From Gammaproteobacteria bacterium (GTDB taxonomy: Bacteria > Pseudomonadota > Gammaproteobacteria > UBA6186 > Azoamicaceae): a stretch of 39,663 nt of DNA. Shown here piece after piece: positions 9,316 through 19,718 of the stretch; the first letter of the stretch is position 1, and each line of letters begins with the position of its first letter. The position numbers were made by a program, and so were the translations under genes. The stretch lies in contig JAUIIV010000010.1 in NCBI GenBank assembly GCA_030431675.1, forward strand, positions 1 through 39,663, read 5' to 3'. The notes under the pieces are model-generated. The model was not told the DNA's origin, ran no database searches, and saw only the letters and a program-made list of their open reading frames with translations.

Positions 9316-9635
9316 TGCTTTTCTAATCTAATGTAACTTCAAAGATATGAGTACCTGCACTCAAATGGTCTATAGAACTAGGGGATATAGACCAGGTGGA
9401 ATTGGCAGAGAGCAGAATAGCTTATTGAAATACCCTTTGCAACTACACCTTATCCAAAATAGAATTTTGCTGTTCTTAGGCGGCAGAGCTTTGGCGGTGC
9501 TATTGATAAACGTCCTTGACATGAAAATTAAGTCTTCTATATAATGCCATTTGCAACACAGTATGCTGACTATATATTACAACAAATAAAACAAGAATAA
9601 TAAGTATTAAAAATAACAAGGAAAATCAGAGTATA
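9316..9635. other. 320-base gap with one strong promoter, no convincing gene
   Basis: Apart from the promoter at 9516-9545, nothing definite is visible. A 65-codon open frame (9347-9544 on the plus strand) lacks a ribosome site and any family resemblance, and it runs through the promoter. I see no tRNA-like fold or repeat. Confidence 0.5.
9516..9545 (+). promoter_or_regulatory. Perfect sigma70 promoter, TTGACA-N18-TATAAT
   Basis: TTGACA at 9516-9521, an 18-base spacer and TATAAT at 9540-9545 match the consensus at all twelve positions. The next gene begins at 9636, so the leader would be about 80 bases. Such a match is rare outside stable-RNA genes and implies high constitutive transcription. 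Confidence 0.7.
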
Positions 9636-10520
9636 ATGAATAAATATGCATTATTAAAATCTTTGGCTTTAGCTTATATATACGAAAAGATTCGGGGTTA
9701 TGCCGAATACATATATATGCCGTATCTCTCTAAAGCAGTTTATAAAGCTATTACGTACTTATCTAGACAGAGTAAGAACAAACTATTTAATGCATATGAG
9801 AGGTTTTTTAAGACAACTCTAGATCCAAACTTTGAAGATTCATATGAATTTATCAGCAAAATTATTGGAAATATGGCTGCGCAAGAGTTGATTTTACAAT
9901 GTGCTAATAGTCAATTTTCAGAAAAAAAATATAGTGGATTTGGTCGAATAATAGGTGCTGCCTATTTAATAAAAGTTCGACCTTTGGGTATCGGCATACC
10001 AAGTGAACCAGTATTTAAGCATGTAAATAAATGTATAAATTTACTTCCTCCAAAAGCATCATCATGGCTCTTAGAAAATTCAGAATATATAGTTAGAGAG
10101 AATGCTCTTCATATAGGATACTGTTGCACAGCTCTTGTAGGGACTTATGCTGATCTTTGTTTACAGGAAATGCGACGCGCTATCGGTGCAGCCGAAAAAG
10201 CAATTAGATCATGTAAATATAAATCTACTACAAATGTTAGTCCTGCAGAACGTGCTAAAAATTCTATGCTTGCATTATGGACTATTTATAATTCTGCTGA
10301 GGCTGTTAATGCTACTCCTCCTTTCAGTCTCTTCAACGAATATGCAAATATGATCGCCAACTTAAACAAAACAAGTCATATTACAAAATGGTTTGTATTG
10401 ATATTATGCGTAAGACTACGTTTAAGAGAAAGGACTAAAGAACAGTTGAGGGAGTCTGTTATTTGTTTTGTTACTAACAGAAGCATCCTCCCCAGACATC
10501 CGTGTATTTTTACAGTTTAA
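9636..10520 (+). CDS. Hypothetical protein, 294 residues
   Basis: I do not recognise a family. The start ATG 9636 follows an AAGGAAAA ribosome site and a consensus promoter, so the gene is probably expressed. The protein looks all-helical and rich in Tyr, Ala, Leu and Lys. The first 45 residues (KSLALAYIYEKIRGYAEYIY...) are amphipathic without a clear signal peptide. A PLGIGIP turn sits near residue 117 and many Cys are scattered. A more hydrophobic segment (WFVLILCVRLRL) lies near 253-264. It is the only gene between degP and bioB. The amino-acid make-up and isolation resemble other unknown proteins of this window and would fit a host-directed protein, but nothing proves this. Confidence 0.6.
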   Translation: MNKYALLKSLALAYIYEKIRGYAEYIYMPYLSKAVYKAITYLSRQSKNKLFNAYERFFKTTLDPNFEDSYEFISKIIGNMAAQELILQCANSQFSEKKYSGFGRIIGAAYLIKVRPLGIGIPSEPVFKHVNKCINLLPPKASSWLLENSEYIVRENALHIGYCCTALVGTYADLCLQEMRRAIGAAEKAIRSCKYKSTTNVSPAERAKNSMLALWTIYNSAEAVNATPPFSLFNEYANMIANLNKTSHITKWFVLILCVRLRLRERTKEQLRESVICFVTNRSILPRHPCIFTV

Positions 10521-10540
10521 TTACCTATGCTGCAGAAGTT

Positions 10541-10567
10541 CTAACAGGGAGCAGATATCTCTGTTAG
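10541..10567. terminator. Stem-loop between the unknown gene and bioB
   Basis: CTAACAG (10541-10547) pairs with CTGTTAG (10561-10567) around a 13-base loop in the space between convergent genes. There is no T-tract on either side, so intrinsic termination is uncertain. The same seven-base arms occur in the hairpin at 20957-20976. Confidence 0.3.
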
Positions 10568-10649
10568 AAATTAGTTGCAACGTATAATTATCATCACCAA
10601 AAATGCTATTTTTTCACCATATGGATAAAGCTAATTGCGTGTTCCAGAC

Positions 10650-11582
10650 CTAAGCTTGCAAACCTAAACTTGCAAATAGTTCTTGGTCTGCATGCAATTC
10701 TGGATTTTTTGCTGTCAAAAGAGTATCTCCAGCAAAAATGCTATTGGCTCCTGCAAAGAAGCATAATGTCTGCATCTCTGGTGACATATGTTCTCTACCA
10801 GCAGATAGTCTTATTGTGCTGGTTGGCATTAAGATCCTTGCTAGGGCGATTGTACGTATAAATTCGAAGTTATCAATTGCTACTGTATTTGCTAGAGGAG
10901 TGCCAGGAATAGGGATTAATTTATTTATAGGAACTGATTCTGGAGCAGGGCTCATATTAGCGAGTAATACAAGCATTTTAATTCTATCTTCTCTAGTCTC
11001 TCCCATGCCTAAAATACCACCACAACACAATTTAAGTCCGGCTGCTCGTGCGGCCTCTAAAGTATCTAGGCGATCTTGAAAAACTCGTGTGGATATTATT
11101 TCTTGATAATATTCAGGTGATGTATCAATATTATGATTATAGTAATCCAATCCTGCAGAGTGTAACTTTTCTGCTTGATCACTAGTAAGCATACCTAGAG
11201 TTGCACATGTTTCCATCCCTAAGTCTTTCACAGACTTCACTAGCTCGCATACTTCATGTAGATCTTTATCGCGTGGTTTGCGCCAAGCTGCGCCCATACA
11301 AAACCTTGTGCTACCAGCTTGCTTTGCCTCCTTAGCTTTTGCTAAAACTTGTTCTTGAGGTAGTAATTTAGCAGGCGCGAGTTTTGTATCATAACGCACT
11401 GATTGTGGACAGTAAGCACAGTCTTCAGGACAATTTCCGGTTTTGATAGACAGAAGAGTACTCATTTGTACATGATTTTGGTTAAAGTGCTGTCTATGTA
11501 TGCTTTGTGCTTGATAAATCAAATCAATAAATGACTTTTGAAAAAAATCTAATGCGTCATTAAGTTGCCATGTCTTATTCAT
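10650..11582 (-). CDS. bioB: Biotin synthase
   Basis: A radical-SAM enzyme that inserts sulfur into dethiobiotin, the last step of biotin synthesis. The 4Fe-4S motif is CPEDCAYC (Cys51, 55, 58 from the chosen start). Further family signatures are TRFCMGAAWR, GLDYYNHN.DTSPE, GGILGMGET and MPTSTIRLSAGRE. I chose ATG 11582 because MNKTWQLNDALDFF aligns with known N-termini; an open frame upstream reaches a TTG at 11606 that has no ribosome site. No other bio genes are in the window. Bases 10652-10680 at the 3' end carry a 14-bp imperfect tandem repeat (ACCTAAGCTTGCAA/ACCTAAACTTGCAA) spanning the last codons and the stop. Confidence 0.96.
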   Translation of the reverse strand: MNKTWQLNDALDFFQKSFIDLIYQAQSIHRQHFNQNHVQMSTLLSIKTGNCPEDCAYCPQSVRYDTKLAPAKLLPQEQVLAKAKEAKQAGSTRFCMGAAWRKPRDKDLHEVCELVKSVKDLGMETCATLGMLTSDQAEKLHSAGLDYYNHNIDTSPEYYQEIISTRVFQDRLDTLEAARAAGLKLCCGGILGMGETREDRIKMLVLLANMSPAPESVPINKLIPIPGTPLANTVAIDNFEFIRTIALARILMPTSTIRLSAGREHMSPEMQTLCFFAGANSIFAGDTLLTAKNPELHADQELFASLGLQA

Positions 11583-11732
11583 ATGATTTGCTTCTACCAC
11601 AACCAAAAACGGATAGTATATGGTAGATAGGTGGAAACTGCTACTGTAAGTATAGCTGTTTATATTTTTATATTGAGGTGGTGAGATTCACTCAAAAGAA
11701 AATATACATAAAACTAGTATGTTAATACAAAA

Positions 11733-12784
<1,052 letters not shown>

Positions 12785-12805
12785 TTATGAACAAAAGGTA
12801 AATAT

Positions 12806-15124
12806 ATGCCAACAACAAAGTCACATAAAGAGCTAATTAAGAGTCGCCTGCAAGAAGGCGGGTTTATAGTTGGGTGTGCCTTAGCAATTTTCTTATTTGT
12901 CGCACTATTAACTTATAGTCAAGCTGATCCAGGGTGGTCGCACGCAGTTAGTGGTGAGGCAATTTTAAATTCTGCAGGTACTGTAGGTGCATGGACGGCA
13001 GATGTACTTTTATATTTTTTTGGTTATGTTGCTTATATAGTTCCTGTATTAGTAACTATTGCTGCAGCGCTCTTCTATAAAAATTATCATCGGCATGGTT
13101 TAAGCAAACTTATCTTACTTTTACACTCTATAGGTTTGTTTTTGGTTGTTGCCAGTAGCTGTGGTTTGTTTGATTTGGTTGTGCTCGGTCCAGTCTACGG
13201 TGAATTACCTGGCCCGACTGGCGGCATAGTCGGGAGCCTATTATGCAGGTGGAGTGTTCCTAGATTTAGTTTCTTTGGCAGTTATACCATATTTTTAACT
13301 ACCTTTATGGTAGGTATCACTGTTGGCACTGGCGTTTCTTGGGTGCGCTTGTTAGAACTATTAGGTAAGTTTATTTTAGCTACTTTCTTTACTGGCTGTG
13401 CTGTTGTAAAAGCAATTATAGCTAAATTGCCGCGTAGTTTACCAACATTGCCAAGTATGCCACGTTTGCGCAGAAGTGCAGCTGTAGAGCCGGCTGCAAG
13501 TTATCCAGTAGAGGAGCCTGTACAAAAAAATGTGGTGCAGAAGCTTGAAGTTGCGCAGTCTAAAGTAAGTAAACCATTAATACCACTTAAAAAGGTAGAT
13601 CAACTTCCATTACAAAACAATAAAACCAAGAAACATACAAATAGTGCTAAAAAGACTAGTAGTGAATTTCCGGATTTGAATTTGTTAGATCCAGTTAGTA
13701 AAACCGATACACGTAAACACTACTCCATGGAAGATTTAGAAAAGTTATCTCGTGAGGTAGAGGAGCGTTTGCAAGATTTTGGAGTGTCAGTAAAAGTAGT
13801 AGCTGTTTGTCCTGGACCGATTATTACACGTTTTGAAATGACATTAGCACCAGGTATGAAGGTAAGCAAAATTACCGGTCTAGCAAAAGATTTAGCGCGC
13901 TCTCTATCTGTTACTTCGGTACGCGTAGTAGAGGTTATTCCTGGTAAATCAGTGGTAGGTTTAGAAATACCTAATCGTCATCGTGAAATTGTTAATTTGC
14001 GTGAAGTATTTGAGTCGGAACAATTTCAAGATAAAGATGGGGTGTTGAGCTTAGCGCTAGGCAAAGACATTTCTGGCTTGCCAGTAGTAGTTAACTTAGC
14101 ACGTATGCCACATTTATTAGTAGCAGGTACTACAGGTTCTGGTAAGTCAGTTGGGGTAAATGCAATGCTATTGAGCTTGTTATTTAAAGCCTCCCCAGAG
14201 GATTTAAAATTACTATTGATTGATCCAAAAATGTTGGAGTTATCAATCTATGATGGTATTGGCCATTTGTTAACCCCAGTAGTTACAGATATGAACGATG
14301 CCGCAAATGCTTTGCGTTGGTGTGTTGCAGAAATGGAACGTCGCTATCAACTTATGGCTGCCTTGGGAGTACGTAATTTAGCTGGTTACAATAGCAAAGT
14401 TCTAGAGGCTGAAGCTGCAGGTAAGCCGCTTACTGATCCTCTCTGGAATGTAGAAGCCAAAGGGGAGGCCCCTGAAATAAGTAAGTTACCATATGTAGTG
14501 GTTATCATCGATGAATTTGCAGACATGATGATGGTCGTTGGCAAAAAAGTTGAAGAGTTGATTGCACGTATAGCTCAGAAAGCACGTGCTGCAGGTATAC
14601 ATATGATTCTAGCTACCCAGAGGCCTTCTGTGGATGTTATTACAGGTTTGATAAAGGCAAATGTGCCGACCAGAATTGCTTTTCAGGTATCGTCTCGTAT
14701 AGATTCACGCACCATTTTGGATCAGCAGGGAGCAGAGCAGCTATTGGGGCATGGAGATATGTTGTATTTAGCTCCTGGTACCGGTATTCCAACTCGCGTA
14801 CACGGCGCCTTCGTATCAGATCAAGAAGTGCATAATGTTGTGAATGCGATAAAAGTACATTTGCCAGCACCTGAGTATATAGAGGATATTAGTGCGGATA
14901 GTGCAGTTCCAGGCATTGACCCAGTTGATGAATCTGGCGAACAAGATCCAATGTACGATGAGGCTGTTGCCATAGTTGTAGAGAGCCGCAAAGCTTCTAT
15001 CTCATATTTGCAAAGGCGTTTAAAGATCGGCTATAATCGGTCAGCTAGATTAATAGAGGCCATGGAAGCTGCGGGCTTAGTTACAGAAATGCTGCCAAAT
15101 GGCACACGCGAAATTAAGGTTTAA
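12806..15124 (+). CDS. ftsK: DNA translocase FtsK
   Basis: A septal DNA pump that clears and resolves chromosome termini at division, 772 residues. Four to five membrane segments lie at about 19-38, 65-91, 101-128, 155-178 and possibly 185-205. A short Lys/Pro-rich linker follows (about 215-300), far shorter than the E. coli linker, as in many small FtsK proteins. The motor has Walker A GTTGSGKS near residues 440-447 and Walker [10 protein letters not shown]. The C-terminal gamma domain ([12 protein letters not shown]... [17 protein letters not shown]) reads oriented KOPS-type sites. Ribosome site AAAAGG. First gene of ftsK-lolA-serS; lolA follows after three bases. Confidence 0.97.
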   Translation: MPTTKSHKELIKSRLQEGGFIVGCALAIFLFVALLTYSQADPGWSHAVSGEAILNSAGTVGAWTADVLLYFFGYVAYIVPVLVTIAAALFYKNYHRHGLSKLILLLHSIGLFLVVASSCGLFDLVVLGPVYGELPGPTGGIVGSLLCRWSVPRFSFFGSYTIFLTTFMVGITVGTGVSWVRLLELLGKFILATFFTGCAVVKAIIAKLPRSLPTLPSMPRLRRSAAVEPAASYPVEEPVQKNVVQKLEVAQSKVSKPLIPLKKVDQLPLQNNKTKKHTNSAKKTSSEFPDLNLLDPVSKTDTRKHYSMEDLEKLSREVEERLQDFGVSVKVVAVCPGPIITRFEMTLAPGMKVSKITGLAKDLARSLSVTSVRVVEVIPGKSVVGLEIPNRHREIVNLREVFESEQFQDKDGVLSLALGKDISGLPVVVNLARMPHLLVAGTTGSGKSVGVNAMLLSLLFKASPEDLKLLLIDPKMLELSIYDGIGHLLTPVVTDMNDAANALRWCVAEMERRYQLMAALGVRNLAGYNSKVLEAEAAGKPLTDPLWNVEAKGEAPEISKLPYVVVIIDEFADMMMVVGKKVEELIARIAQKARAAGIHMILATQRPSVDVITGLIKANVPTRIAFQVSSRIDSRTILDQQGAEQLLGHGDMLYLAPGTGIPTRVHGAFVSDQEVHNVVNAIKVHLPAPEYIEDISADSAVPGIDPVDESGEQDPMYDEAVAIVVESRKASISYLQRRLKIGYNRSARLIEAMEAAGLVTEMLPNGTREIKV

Positions 15125-15127
15125 ATT

Positions 15128-15736
15128 ATGAAATTAGTTTTTATACGTAAAGTAGTTATGGCTTTACTGATAGTTATAGCTAATCCTGTTCTAGCAAACT
15201 CAGCCGATCGCTTAAATGTTTTATTACAACCAATAGATAGTCTTAAAGCAAATTTTGTACAGACGGTATACGATAAAAAACAGAAAGTTATACAAAACGC
15301 AGCTGGGATAATTGAATTTAAGCGGCCCCAAAATTTTCGTTGGCATATAGTAGAGCCTGACCCAACCTTAGTAGTAACTGATGGTAAAACCATGTGGAAT
15401 TACGATGAGATGTTGGCACAAGTTACAGTGGAGTCTTTTGAACCGCTAAAAGAAGTGTCGCCACTTAGCTTTTTGTTTGCAGATCCACAGGTAAATTTTA
15501 ACATAGATGAAATTAATGCAACCGCTTTTCGTTTGACTCCCAAGCAAGATAACGCTGCATTTAAACATTTAGAGTTATTTTTTAATCGCGGTAAAATCAC
15601 CCAACTTCACTTATATGATCATTTAGATCAGATTACAGTATTTGAGTTTATGCAGGTGCAGAGCAATCCAAGTTTGGCTGACAGTAGATTTAGTTTTGTG
15701 CCACCTGCCGGTGTAGATGTTATTGGTGAGAATTAA
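15128..15736 (+). CDS. lolA: Outer-membrane lipoprotein carrier protein LolA
   Basis: A periplasmic chaperone that carries lipoproteins from LolCDE to LolB, 202 residues with a signal peptide of about 25 residues ([19 protein letters not shown]). LolA features are visible: the N-terminal [23 protein letters not shown], then F.RP.NFRWHI..P....[20 protein letters not shown]. Its start lies three bases after the ftsK stop, with its ribosome site inside the end of ftsK. Its stop overlaps the serS start by one base (TAATG), so the three genes are probably co-transcribed. In E. coli rarA lies between lolA and serS; here it is missing. Confidence 0.95.
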   Translation: MKLVFIRKVVMALLIVIANPVLANSADRLNVLLQPIDSLKANFVQTVYDKKQKVIQNAAGIIEFKRPQNFRWHIVEPDPTLVVTDGKTMWNYDEMLAQVTVESFEPLKEVSPLSFLFADPQVNFNIDEINATAFRLTPKQDNAAFKHLELFFNRGKITQLHLYDHLDQITVFEFMQVQSNPSLADSRFSFVPPAGVDVIGEN

Positions 15737-17010
15737 TGCTAGATATACAATTATTACGTAAAGATATAGCTGCGGTAGCAAAAAATTTACAGCAGCGAGG
15801 ATATGAGTTAGATGTTGCTAAATTTCAAGAGCTTGAGCAGCAACGTAAAGAGTGGCAAATTAAAGCTGAGGATTTACAACATAAGCGAAACTCTCTATCC
15901 AAACAAATTGGCGTAGCCAAAGCTCAAGGTAATGATCCGGCAGAGATTATGCAACAAGTGGCTGCCATAGCAGAAGAGCTCAAAGATGCAGAAGCAAGAC
16001 AAGAAACAGTACAAACTTCTCTGCAAGATTTTTTATTAGATATTCCAAATATGCTGCATGATTCAGTACCACTTGGAAATGATGAAAGTCAGAACGTAGA
16101 GGTGCGTACTTGGGGTAATATTCCCGAGTTTAACTTTAAGCCTAAAGAGCACTTTGAACTTGCTCCATGTGAATCGGGTTGTATGGATTTTGCGACTTCA
16201 GCACGCCTATCTGGTGCGCGCTTTGTGGTATTGAGCGACCAGGTTGCAAAGCTGCAGCGAGTATTAGCACAATTTATGTTGGATTTGCACACCCAAGAAC
16301 ATGGCTATACAGAAAAGTATGTACCTTTTTTAGTTAAGCCTGAGTGCTTATATGGAACTGGACAGTTTCCAAAGTTTAAACATGACCAATATGGCACAGC
16401 AAATGATATGTGGCTTATACCAACAGCTGAGGTATCATTAACTAATCTTGTGCGTGAGCAAATTTTAACGGAAGAACAGTTGCCACTAAAATTTGTTGCC
16501 CATACGCCATGCTTTAGAAAAGAGTCCGGTACTTATGGCAAAGACACTAAAGGAATGCTACGCCAGCATCAATTTGAGAAAGTAGAGCTTGTGCAGATAG
16601 TGCATCCAGAACAATCCTATCAAGCTTTGGAAGAGCTAGTTAGTCATGCTGAGAGGGTGTTGCAACTATTAGAATTGCCTTATAAGCTGACTAGTTTATG
16701 TAGTGGTGACATTGGATTTTCTGCAGCCAAAACTTATGATTTGGAAGTATGGTTGCCAGGTCAGAATGCTTATAGAGAGATTTCTTCTTGCAGCAATACT
16801 GAGTCTTTCCAGGCGCGGCGTATGCAAGCAAGATGGCGTAACCCTGCTGGTAAAAAACCAGAATTAGTGCACACCTTAAATGGATCTGGATTAGCAGTAG
16901 GGCGCACTTTAATTGCAGTGCTTGAGAATTATCAGCAAGAAGATGGCAGGGTGAAGATTCCTCGAGTATTGCGTAAGTATTTTGCAGATGCAGAATATTT
17001 GGGTGAGTAG
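15736..17010 (+). CDS. serS: Seryl-tRNA synthetase
   Basis: A class II synthetase charging tRNA-Ser, 424 residues. The N-terminal coiled-coil arm (about 27-105, rich in Gln, Glu and Lys) binds the long variable arm of the tRNA. The catalytic core shows motif 2 ([25 protein letters not shown]), the serine-binding TAE in [10 protein letters not shown] and motif 3 ([18 protein letters not shown]). The start ATG overlaps the lolA stop and has GGTGAG seven bases upstream. It ends the ftsK-lolA-serS operon, running into a convergent unknown gene eight bases later with no obvious terminator. A substrate tRNA-Ser(TGA) lies at 26718. Confidence 0.98.
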   Translation: MLDIQLLRKDIAAVAKNLQQRGYELDVAKFQELEQQRKEWQIKAEDLQHKRNSLSKQIGVAKAQGNDPAEIMQQVAAIAEELKDAEARQETVQTSLQDFLLDIPNMLHDSVPLGNDESQNVEVRTWGNIPEFNFKPKEHFELAPCESGCMDFATSARLSGARFVVLSDQVAKLQRVLAQFMLDLHTQEHGYTEKYVPFLVKPECLYGTGQFPKFKHDQYGTANDMWLIPTAEVSLTNLVREQILTEEQLPLKFVAHTPCFRKESGTYGKDTKGMLRQHQFEKVELVQIVHPEQSYQALEELVSHAERVLQLLELPYKLTSLCSGDIGFSAAKTYDLEVWLPGQNAYREISSCSNTESFQARRMQARWRNPAGKKPELVHTLNGSGLAVGRTLIAVLENYQQEDGRVKIPRVLRKYFADAEYLGE

Positions 17011-17017
17011 AGTTGAT

Positions 17018-17833
17018 TTAGATTAATACAAGACTTGTCCAGCCAGAACAATCTGCATCAGTAACATCTTCTATTTTTACATGACATTGAGTTTCTTGTG
17101 GATTCTCTGCAGATCCTCTAAATAAATGCAGAAACGAAACTCTAGACTCTACTCTTGTGGTATCTATTAAGCGGATATCGTGTGTTGCATTTAAAGAGCC
17201 ATCTTCTTCTACTTTTAATTCTAAGCGTGCAGTTATTTCTTTGTCAGGTATTTTGTCTTCGTTGTCATCTTCAACTGGATACATAGGGATAACATAACGT
17301 ATCCCAAATATTCTACCATCTATGCTGTATAAATCAGCCTTCATTTTACTTTGTAAAATAGCGTGACGAAACGATCCTTGCTGCATTAAATGTTTAACTA
17401 CTACACCTAACGCGTGGTTACCTACACTTTGATTAAGCTGGGATACTACAGCTTGTGCATTTTTGAGTGGCAGCGCATTAGTTGCAGCAAGAAAATTTTC
17501 TAGTACTTGCTTTTTTTGCTCCGGAGGTGAGCTTAATGTGCATGACATGCTGTCAGTAGTTATGGAGCCTAGTCTATTAAAGTCAATATTGAATTGAGCG
17601 ATTGCATCAGGGTCACCTCTATGCATAGCATCAAGTAGCATGCTGATCAGATATTGCATATCGGAATCTGAGATATCGTTATTAATAGATTCCTCAGTAC
17701 TGGTTGTACAGCTTAATTCGGTTACATACTTATACATACCTAGGTAAAGCAGCAGATTACAAGTCGCATTGGCAATAATCTCGGTCACTCCGATCATTGT
17801 CGCCGCAAGAATGTTATTAGATTCACCACTCAT
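17018..17833 (-). CDS. Hypothetical protein, 271 residues
   Basis: No family recognised. The N-terminus (residues 8-35, ILAATMIGVTEIIANATCNL) is moderately hydrophobic and may be a membrane segment. The middle (45-150) is helical and polar. The C-terminal third looks beta-rich with alternating charged residues (ITARLELKVEEDGSLN, VESRVSFLHLF, CHVKIEDVTDADCSGW). It converges with serS only eight bases away and is followed on the minus strand by nothing of its own. There is no clear ribosome site. It is a plausible gene by length and composition only. Confidence 0.55.
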   Translation of the reverse strand: MSGESNNILAATMIGVTEIIANATCNLLLYLGMYKYVTELSCTTSTEESINNDISDSDMQYLISMLLDAMHRGDPDAIAQFNIDFNRLGSITTDSMSCTLSSPPEQKKQVLENFLAATNALPLKNAQAVVSQLNQSVGNHALGVVVKHLMQQGSFRHAILQSKMKADLYSIDGRIFGIRYVIPMYPVEDDNEDKIPDKEITARLELKVEEDGSLNATHDIRLIDTTRVESRVSFLHLFRGSAENPQETQCHVKIEDVTDADCSGWTSLVLI

Positions 17834-17941
17834 TAGATAACTATATTACTTAGCACTTATGCCAGGCAAACAGCTACTTGCATTAGATACAATATCTTTA
17901 TAATCTATTGATAAATTTGCAGAAAAAAACAAGGATAATAC

Positions 17942-18256
17942 ATGTTAACAGATAGTTTGCCATTTAAGGGTTTGTTCTACTTGCAGCAATTGTTTTATGG
18001 ACAGCAACTAAAAGATATAGTTGACCCACGCTATGATGTTGAAGCGTCATTTGTCACATCTACAAGCCAACCTAACAGTCCTAGAAGCTCGTCTATATCA
18101 GTTGCGTCTGAATCAGAGTTAGTACCGACGAAGTTTATTCTATTTATAAATTTAGTGCAAAAACTGCTTGACTATTCAAAGTCTGATAAAAACTTTGAAG
18201 ATGATATTGTAAAGATTGAGCGTGGTGCTTCTACCTCAAAGAATCGGATGTCATAG
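17942..18256 (+). CDS. Hypothetical small protein with Ser-rich centre
   Basis: A 104-residue open frame starting at ATG 17942 with an ACAAGGA ribosome site nine bases upstream. The first 30 residues carry Phe, Leu and Gln. A disordered-looking stretch near 39-62 is full of Ser, Pro and Glu (TSTSQPNSPRSSSISVASES). A helix follows (FILFINLVQKLLDYSKS). No family is recognised. It is divergent from the 271-residue unknown gene and convergent with the small gene at 18340. The Ser/Glu-rich composition is seen in some secreted effectors, which is only a hint. Confidence 0.5.
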   Translation: MLTDSLPFKGLFYLQQLFYGQQLKDIVDPRYDVEASFVTSTSQPNSPRSSSISVASESELVPTKFILFINLVQKLLDYSKSDKNFEDDIVKIERGASTSKNRMS

Positions 18257-18339
18257 GGCAGAAAGCGGCTAATAATTTAGAGTAGCAGTGCATACAATCT
18301 TATGCCTACAGAGTATGGTACGCCCTATATTTTTGTATG

Positions 18340-18645
18340 CTATGAGGGCTTAAGTTTTTTTCGATACTCACTTGTTTGAATGTTTCTTTTAGCACTATCA
18401 GGTTCTGGTGTTTCTTTTGTTGTACTTATACTAAAGTTAGGTACTTCTAAACCAAGCTTGGTATAAATATCTCGCAGTGCATCATCTAAAGCAATACTGT
18501 CACCAGAGGCTCTATAGCCGTATACTGCATAATCTGGCTTCTCAGAACCTTCCATGAATAGGGCTGCATGCTCTCCATCTGCTATGCCACGCCATTCAAT
18601 CCTAACTCCATGGTTTTCTATTACATCTCGTAATGCTTTTGCCAA
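18340..18645 (-). CDS. Hypothetical protein after tusE; start uncertain
   Basis: A 101-residue open frame on the same strand as the tus operon, 68 bases after tusE. No family recognised; the central part (VRIEWRGIADGEHAALFMEG) looks like an ordinary soluble fold and the tail is polar (TTKETPEPDSAKRN). The only in-frame conventional start is TTG 18645. However, protein-like sequence (FYANDGNDEKKLAKAL) continues about a dozen codons upstream without ATG, GTG or TTG, while an ATG cluster at 18665-18672 is in another frame. Either the start is an unusual ATT-type codon or one base has been lost. It is not TusB: neither length pattern nor motifs fit. Confidence 0.5.
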   Translation of the reverse strand: MAKALRDVIENHGVRIEWRGIADGEHAALFMEGSEKPDYAVYGYRASGDSIALDDALRDIYTKLGLEVPNFSISTTKETPEPDSAKRNIQTSEYRKKLKPS

Positions 18646-18713
18646 TTTCTTCTCGTCATTCCCATCATTTGCATAAAAAATATTCTTGTTAAAGGTTACT
18701 TGGTGTGCTTATC

Positions 18714-19025
18714 TTATATACAATTAATAGGCTTTGGTAACCCAGCTATAAGTGTTGCTTGCTTGGCAGGATTGCCAGGGAATAGTTTATGTAGATAAAT
18801 GCTATTTCCTTTATCCACACCAAATTCTTGCTTAACAGCCTTTACTAAAGCGCGTATAGGTAGTGATTTTTTATATACAGTATAGCTGTCACGTAGATAA
18901 TTTATTATTTCCCAATGGTTATCTGTGAGGCTAAGGTTTTGCCCCTCGGCTAGCCATTTTGCAATTTCAGGGGTCCACTCGTTTATATCTTGTAAGTAGC
19001 CATCTTTTGTTAAAGCAATGTTCAT
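18714..19025 (-). CDS. tusE: Sulfur carrier TusE (DsrC family)
   Basis: The last protein of the sulfur relay that passes sulfur to MnmA for 2-thiouridine in tRNA, 103 residues. DsrC/TusE features: DGYLQDINEWTPEIAKWLA at the start, LTDNHWEIINYLRDSY, and the C-terminal arm KLFPGNPAKQATLIAGLPKP ending NCI, with the reactive Cys102 as penultimate residue as in E. coli. Its ATG overlaps the tusC stop by four bases (ATGA), so translation is coupled. It is the fourth gene of yccA-tusD-tusC-tusE. Confidence 0.93.
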   Translation of the reverse strand: MNIALTKDGYLQDINEWTPEIAKWLAEGQNLSLTDNHWEIINYLRDSYTVYKKSLPIRALVKAVKQEFGVDKGNSIYLHKLFPGNPAKQATLIAGLPKPINCI

Positions 19026-19357
19026 ATCACAACCGCATAAGATGAGAGCAGTTGGTCTATATCATCAATATACTCTACTTTAATTTTAATCTTGTCTATT
19101 AGTTGGTAATGTTCTGCAGACTTACGCTCAACAAAAGCAGTTTTTATATCAAATATATCTAACCCAAAATATGCTGAGGTAAAATCTTTGCAATTATCGG
19201 GAGTCTTGGGCGATGCAAGTTGTAATACGCCGGGACCTCTAAATAATAGATCAACGGGTTGTCCGAGCGAGGCTAGGGCAAACGCAAATTCTTGCCGCTC
19301 TAGACTATCAATACTAGCGTAAGGCTTTTGTTGCATTTGTATTAAGAAAGTCTTCAT
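19022..19357 (-). CDS. tusC: Sulfur relay protein TusC (DsrF-like)
   Basis: A DsrE/F-fold subunit of the sulfur relay complex. Recognised by the DsrE-type layout and by DLLFRGPGVLQL, which aligns with VFFIADGVFQLL of E. coli TusC, then by GLDIFDIKTAFVE (compare LGLYDIEQCWVC) and the end LLSSYAVVI (compare LANYDVILRF). I chose ATG 19357, whose ATGA overlaps the tusD stop; a TTG two codons earlier is also open. TusC is thought to be structural and lacks the active Cys. Here it should pair with TusD, but its normal partner TusB is absent from the operon. Confidence 0.85.
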   Translation of the reverse strand: MKTFLIQMQQKPYASIDSLERQEFAFALASLGQPVDLLFRGPGVLQLASPKTPDNCKDFTSAYFGLDIFDIKTAFVERKSAEHYQLIDKIKIKVEYIDDIDQLLSSYAVVI

Positions 19358-19695
19358 ATACAATGCACCTTATCTGCTTGCTCGCAAGCCTCAACCAGTT
19401 CACCTAGGCTGCCAAAGGAGAATCTTTCTGCTAAATGATCTTCTGTAATCCCACGCCTTGCGCAAGATGCTGCACAAACTTTTAGATTGTAGTCGTATCT
19501 AGAAGCTAAGTCCTGCCATGCTTCACTTATACTAGGCTCGTCGGTGGGTAATTCTATATGTTTGTTAGCAAGATTTACGCCATCAAAAATAAAATAAATT
19601 AATAAAAAATTGTTATTTTCTAGCTCGTGGAAGTAGTTGAGTGCTTGGTGTCCACCCTGAAGGTGGCTAGAGCGGACGATCATAACATACTGCAT
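19354..19695 (-). CDS. tusD: Sulfurtransferase TusD (DsrE-like)
   Basis: The sulfur-accepting subunit of TusBCD, which takes sulfur from TusA and hands it to TusE. The DsrE fold is visible: QYVMIVRSSHLQGG at the N-terminus, FIFDGVNLANKHI, and LKVCAASCARRGI carrying the reactive Cys (compare LNICVAAALRRGV in E. coli). The end GSLGELVEACEQADKV matches SGLGALAEASLTCDRV. It is about 14 residues shorter than E. coli TusD, missing a loop before the last helix. It lies 23 bases after yccA and overlaps tusC by four bases. Confidence 0.9.
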   Translation of the reverse strand: MQYVMIVRSSHLQGGHQALNYFHELENNNFLLIYFIFDGVNLANKHIELPTDEPSISEAWQDLASRYDYNLKVCAASCARRGITEDHLAERFSFGSLGELVEACEQADKVHCI

Positions 19696-19718
19696 ATAAA
19701 TGTTCGTCCGCCTAGTTG

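Noticed and set aside
9347..9544. A 65-codon plus-strand open frame
   Set aside because: No ribosome site, no family likeness, low-complexity Leu-rich end, and it runs through a perfect promoter.
10652..10680. A 14-bp tandem repeat at the bioB end as a possible CRISPR or regulatory repeat
   Set aside because: Only two copies with no spacer, partly coding; a simple local duplication.
10670..11079. Plus-strand frames opposite bioB
   Set aside because: Antisense to a fully conserved radical-SAM enzyme.
18291..18347. GCATACAA...TTGTATGC inverted repeat between convergent small genes
   Set aside because: Eight-base arms with a long AT-rich loop and no T-tract in a suitable place; too weak to call a terminator.
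18340..18645. Idea that the small gene after tusE is the missing TusB
   Set aside because: It lacks the DsrH/TusB pattern at both ends and sits after tusE rather than between tusC and tusE.
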